Positions 61,924 through 64,000 of a stretch of DNA of 64,000 bases are shown here, piece after piece. The stretch's first letter is position 1. Every line of letters starts with the position of its first letter. The notes under the pieces were generated by a model. The model saw only the letters and a program-made list of their open reading frames with translations. It was not told where the DNA came from and searched no databases. The position numbers were made by a program, and so were the translations under genes. Source of the DNA: Aphelocoma coerulescens (Eukaryota; Chordata; Aves; Passeriformes; Corvidae); contig NC_091017.1 in assembly GCF_041296385.1 (NCBI RefSeq), positions 10,038,001-10,102,000 on the forward strand, in the 5' to 3' direction.

Positions 61924-64000
61924 AAAGGCTGATAATCCATATCACCTTCAGCAGGAGGAACTCAAAACATAATCCCCAAAGAGATCACATGGGAATCAAA
62001 ACAGGACCTCAAAAGGAGCAGAGTGCAAGAGTCACCCTTTCTATTTTTTTTTTCACTTGGAAGATGTCTTTTATTTGACATAAAGAATGTTATCTGTCTC
62101 TCTTTCACCATTTCCAACCTTTTTTTTTTTTCAGCTGATTGGAATGTTTGACCAGTCTTCATTTAATTTTCACAGATAAACAACAAAATCTAGTTCTGTA
62201 AGGCACAATTACTATTGTATTATCCTCTACTTGTGAAAATTAATTCATGGGAAAGTATCCACACTGTTACTGCAAGTTGTACCAGCACTATAATTCCACC
62301 ACCATTTTCTTTTATGGTTCTTTTAAAACAAATAAAGAAAGAATACCAACTGAAATATTTTTCCATAACTCTCTTTACCAGAAGCCCCAAAATGCCAATT
62401 AATTGTTTATGAGAAAAATTAAATGAGATCTTATGTAAGCAGAATAAATTCCAAACAACTGAACTAGCTGTTACATTTCAGAAGAAAATCAGAATTGATT
62501 TTCTGAATCACTTTGTAGAGTCCTTGGAAATCATCAGCTGAATGTTCAGCATTTGGCAAAGCAGCCAATGGCATGTTGTACATCAACATGGTAGATATTG
62601 AGAAAACCACAAAAATTTTAATTCTGTTGCCACATAAAAGACCAAACCCACATATGAACACTGCTGGTGTCTCTGGTGTTCCATTTCTGGAAGAGTCTAC
62701 TGGCATTAGAGAAGGAGATCAAAGGCATGGGGCAGCTGCTGCACAAGGTTGGTGCTCCTTTGTTTGGAGACAAAATGCTGACTAATATTTATAAAATCAT
62801 GATGACAAGAGGCATTTTATACACAGCTGGTACTTGCATATAAGATCTAGTGTGTCCTTGATAAAAGTAGCAGGGGATCAGATGAACAGAGATAAAAGAA
62901 GGTATTTCTTCACCACAGCAGGTGGTAGAATGTGTAGACACAAAGACACATGCACACAGACACTCTCAGCAGGTTAACATATGAATTAGATTACTGGACA
63001 ACAAACATACAAAAAGGATTAGTGTGACAGTCCCTCAAATATCCCTAACACAACAGTTGTCAATGCTGGCAGAGCATGAGGGCAAGAGAATCCCTGTTTC
63101 TCTTCTGGACACAGAATACTGTGCTAGATGGATGAGTGGTCTGTCTAAGTAGGGCATTCTCAATATGCCCATGTTGAAGAAAAGAAAAAAGTAAGCACTT
63201 TTCAGTTTCTAGTACAGTTTCTTAAAATAAAACAAGTGGCTCAGCCCTTTCAGAATATTATATTTTTGGCCTTAGAAGAGACCAAGAAATAGACCAGAAA
63301 TCAAAACTTTTTGTGCAAGCAATGCCATTGAATTAATGAAAAAACTTTAGATTTCCTTCAGTGAGCTACAGACTGAAAAATAAATAGGAAGACACAGTTT
63401 CAGTTTGATTTTCTGTATCACCTAAGTTTCTTCATGGCCAGAGCTATCCAGGAACTGACTGTAGTCTGGAGAGATATTTCTGTCTGGTGGAAATACCACT
63501 CACAGGAATTTGTTCTAAATTCTAGCCAAAACTAGGCACTTTGCTACCATATTGAATTCAGGATTCATAGCAATGAAACCACTACCAAAAATAGGCTTTG
63601 AAAGAATAATTCCATGTTGGAAGTGCAGCAATTTAAAAATATACCTGAAAGCAGAATATTCATTTTCCCTCAGGTTAATGGTTATAGTACTCATCTGGAA
63701 AGCCGGAGAAACTTACCCAGATTCTTTTACAGCTTTAGGGAAGAGTTTTAAAAGATACTTTATATATGTGTACTTTCTTTCTAGGAATTTTTTTAAGATG
63801 TTAGCACAGTTTGTAGGTGACAAGGTGTTTGTAGCAGGGGTGATACAAGGGTGGCCTCTGTGAGAAGTTAAGCCATAACATATTGTATCTTTCCTACAGA
63901 CATGTTTGGAAACACTCCTGAGGACAGCAAGAACTTCCGGTTTATCTTGCAAAAGTAGAAGGATATGATCAGTGCAATGATAGTACAATTTCCGTTTGTG
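61924..64000. other. non-coding DNA, no gene seen
   Basis: AT-rich sequence with short frames (up to 103 codons), none recognisable. Nothing further can be supported. Confidence 0.65.

Noticed and set aside
62464..62785. Overlapping frames around 62.6 kb as a possible retrocopy
   Set aside because: No family recognised, no poly-A tail or target duplication found; not supported.
1..64000. CRISPR arrays, bacterial operons or other prokaryotic systems
   Set aside because: Repeats and composition are those of a vertebrate genome; no regular repeat-spacer array and no bacterial gene structure are present.

Overview
The window looks like a gene-poor stretch of a bird genome, most likely a songbird (passerine). 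It is AT-rich and studded with homopolymers and microsatellites. It carries CR1-type LINE 3' tails, a SINE with a tRNA-Ile-like head joined to a CR1-like tail (the TguSINE1 architecture known from passerines), and several avian-type solo LTRs. I found no convincing host exon, tRNA, rRNA or CRISPR array. Apart from the retroviral frames, the open frames are short and look like chance.

Layout. 1-23,262: mostly unique AT-rich non-coding DNA with small local duplications and one stretch that reads like a conserved non-coding element (about 15.19-15.45 kb). 23,268-28,507: the main feature, a degraded minus-strand endogenous retrovirus. It has two LTRs, a tRNA-Lys-like primer-binding site, a gag remnant, and pol remnants for reverse transcriptase, RNase H and integrase. 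There is no room for env between integrase and the 3' LTR. Two unrelated plus-strand solo LTRs are inserted inside its reverse transcriptase region, one of them with a perfect 6-bp target-site duplication. 28,508-64,000: more AT-rich DNA with further insertions: a solo LTR at 31,179-31,587, a tRNA/CR1 SINE at about 37.53-37.66 kb, an LTR fragment near 38.6 kb, a GC-rich LTR-like island at 46.8-47.45 kb with a broken helical reading frame beside it, a solo LTR at 49,825-50,423, a CR1 tail at about 58.03 kb and a probable solo LTR at 61,601-61,918.

Order of events. The minus-strand provirus inserted first, with an imperfect 5-bp duplication (ATAAG/ATAAC). It then decayed by frameshifts, stops and deletion of much of gag and protease. 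Later at least two other LTR elements landed in its pol and recombined down to solo LTRs. The two LTRs of the host provirus differ by a small inversion and by about 30 substitutions counted by eye. No functional gene set is left. The integrase core is the only long, motif-complete piece of retroviral coding sequence. I see no sign of a new functional system; the best material here is retroelement archaeology and a few candidate regulatory or conserved sequences.
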